Source: JAJXWB01 sp046349215
Lineage (GTDB): Bacteria > Pseudomonadota > Alphaproteobacteria > Rhizobiales > Beijerinckiaceae
Assembly (NCBI GenBank): GCA_046349215.1
Contig: JAXMCV010000001.1
Span: 496,001-560,000 of the forward strand
Length of the DNA stretch: 64,000 nt
Direction of reading: 5' to 3'
Part shown: positions 63,630 to 64,000 of the stretch, one piece after another
How the letters are laid out: each line of letters opens with the position of its first letter
How positions within the stretch are numbered: the stretch's first letter is position 1
Position numbers and translations under genes: made by a program
The notes under the pieces: model-generated
Told to the model about the DNA's origin: nothing
The model's input: only the letters and a program-made list of their open reading frames with translations
Databases searched by the model: none

Positions 63630-63911
63630 TTACTTGCCCTTGTTGACGGCGGTCTTGAGCGCCGCGCCGGCCTTGAAGCGGACGCTCTTCGAAGCGGGGA
63701 TCTTGATCTCGGCGCCGGTCGCCGGATTGCGGCCCTTGCCGGCGGCGCGCTTCTTGACCGAGAACGTGCCGAAGCCGACGAGACGCACTTCGTCGCCCTT
63801 CTTCACGGCCTTGGTGATGCCGTCGAGAACCGCGTCGATGGCTTCCGCCGACTTGGCCTTCGAAAGATCGAGAGCGCTGGCGACGTGCTCGACGAGTTCC
63901 TGCTTGTTCAT
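63630..63911 (-). CDS. hupB: DNA-binding protein HU
   Basis: The 93-residue HU protein is a histone-like architectural DNA binder. It has MNKQELVEHVASALDLSKAKSAEAIDAVL (dimer helices, in part), GFGTFSVKKRAAGKGRNPATG (beta-arm with the RNP/GRNP tip) and IPASKSVRFKAG. The start is fixed by the normal N-terminus MNKQELV. Its terminator is at 63552-63571. Upstream (63912-64000) is its promoter region; the lon gene that often precedes hupB is not visible. Confidence 0.97.
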   Translation of the reverse strand: MNKQELVEHVASALDLSKAKSAEAIDAVLDGITKAVKKGDEVRLVGFGTFSVKKRAAGKGRNPATGAEIKIPASKSVRFKAGAALKTAVNKGK

Positions 63912-64000
63912 GGCTAGCTCCTTGATCGCGCGTGGCTGACGCGCTTGTCCGTTTGCTCGCCCCATCGCCGCGGGATGTCGCCTGCCGGATCGAATCGACG

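Overview
The window is high-GC DNA from an alphaproteobacterium, most likely of the Rhizobiales (Hyphomicrobiales). The evidence is the complete nuoA-N operon followed by birA, rnj, mce and a DUF1467 gene (an alphaproteobacterial arrangement as I recall it), an EcfG-type stress promoter, a FixK/FNR-type box, LysR, MarR and FCD regulators, and an intergenic G/C-rich palindromic repeat of a kind I associate with this group. I cannot name genus or species from the sequence alone.

Region 1 (1-10.4 kb) is a selenium and formate module. A three-subunit respiratory formate dehydrogenase (fdhGHI) is followed on the same strand by fdhE, selA and the start of selB, with selD about 2 kb upstream on the other strand. 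The catalytic subunit carries an in-frame TGA (6776-6778) with a SECIS hairpin directly after it, so it is a selenoprotein. It also carries an apparent 1-base deletion near 5351-5353. A TlpA-like thioredoxin and a Tat-exported transglutaminase-fold protein lie between the operon and selD. At 10.4-11.4 kb is a chimera of a TolC-like N-terminal half and a ketoacyl-synthase C-terminal half.

Region 2 (11.7-19.4 kb) is a stress ferritin-like gene behind an EcfG-type promoter, then a urate catabolism island: NCS2 permease, a PuuE-UraD fusion, UraH, a LysR regulator, membrane urate oxidase PuuD, AllA and AllE. Together these cover urate to glyoxylate plus urea, except for allantoate amidohydrolase, which is not here.

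Region 3 (19.4-31.5 kb) is a ureido-nitrogen scavenging island: AtzH-, AtzE-, AtzG- and AtzF-like genes, an Opp/Dpp-type ABC importer, an FCD-type GntR regulator, an AzgA/NCS2-like permease and a biuret-hydrolase-like cysteine hydrolase. The likely products are allophanate, then ammonia and CO2.

Region 4 (31.8-52.3 kb) is housekeeping: tRNA-Lys, DUF1467, mce, rnj, birA, nuoN to nuoA, an SDR, two exported proteins, tRNA-Asp and tRNA-Val.

Region 5 (52.3-63.5 kb) is the most interesting part. A receptor of the aromatic-acid/branched-chain type is followed by a tightly overlapping operon: CYP199A-like P450, MarR, a fused MetV-MetF methylene-THF reductase, a corrinoid protein, a UroD-family methyltransferase, a MetH-activation-like protein, an ATP-dependent corrinoid reactivator with a 2Fe-2S domain, a methyl-THF:corrinoid methyltransferase and an amidohydrolase. 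This looks like a complete acetogen-style corrinoid O-demethylation route fused into one transcription unit with an O2-dependent demethylase. Methyl groups would enter tetrahydrofolate and could be oxidised to formate, which the selenium-dependent formate dehydrogenase of region 1 could consume. The window ends with hupB (HU).
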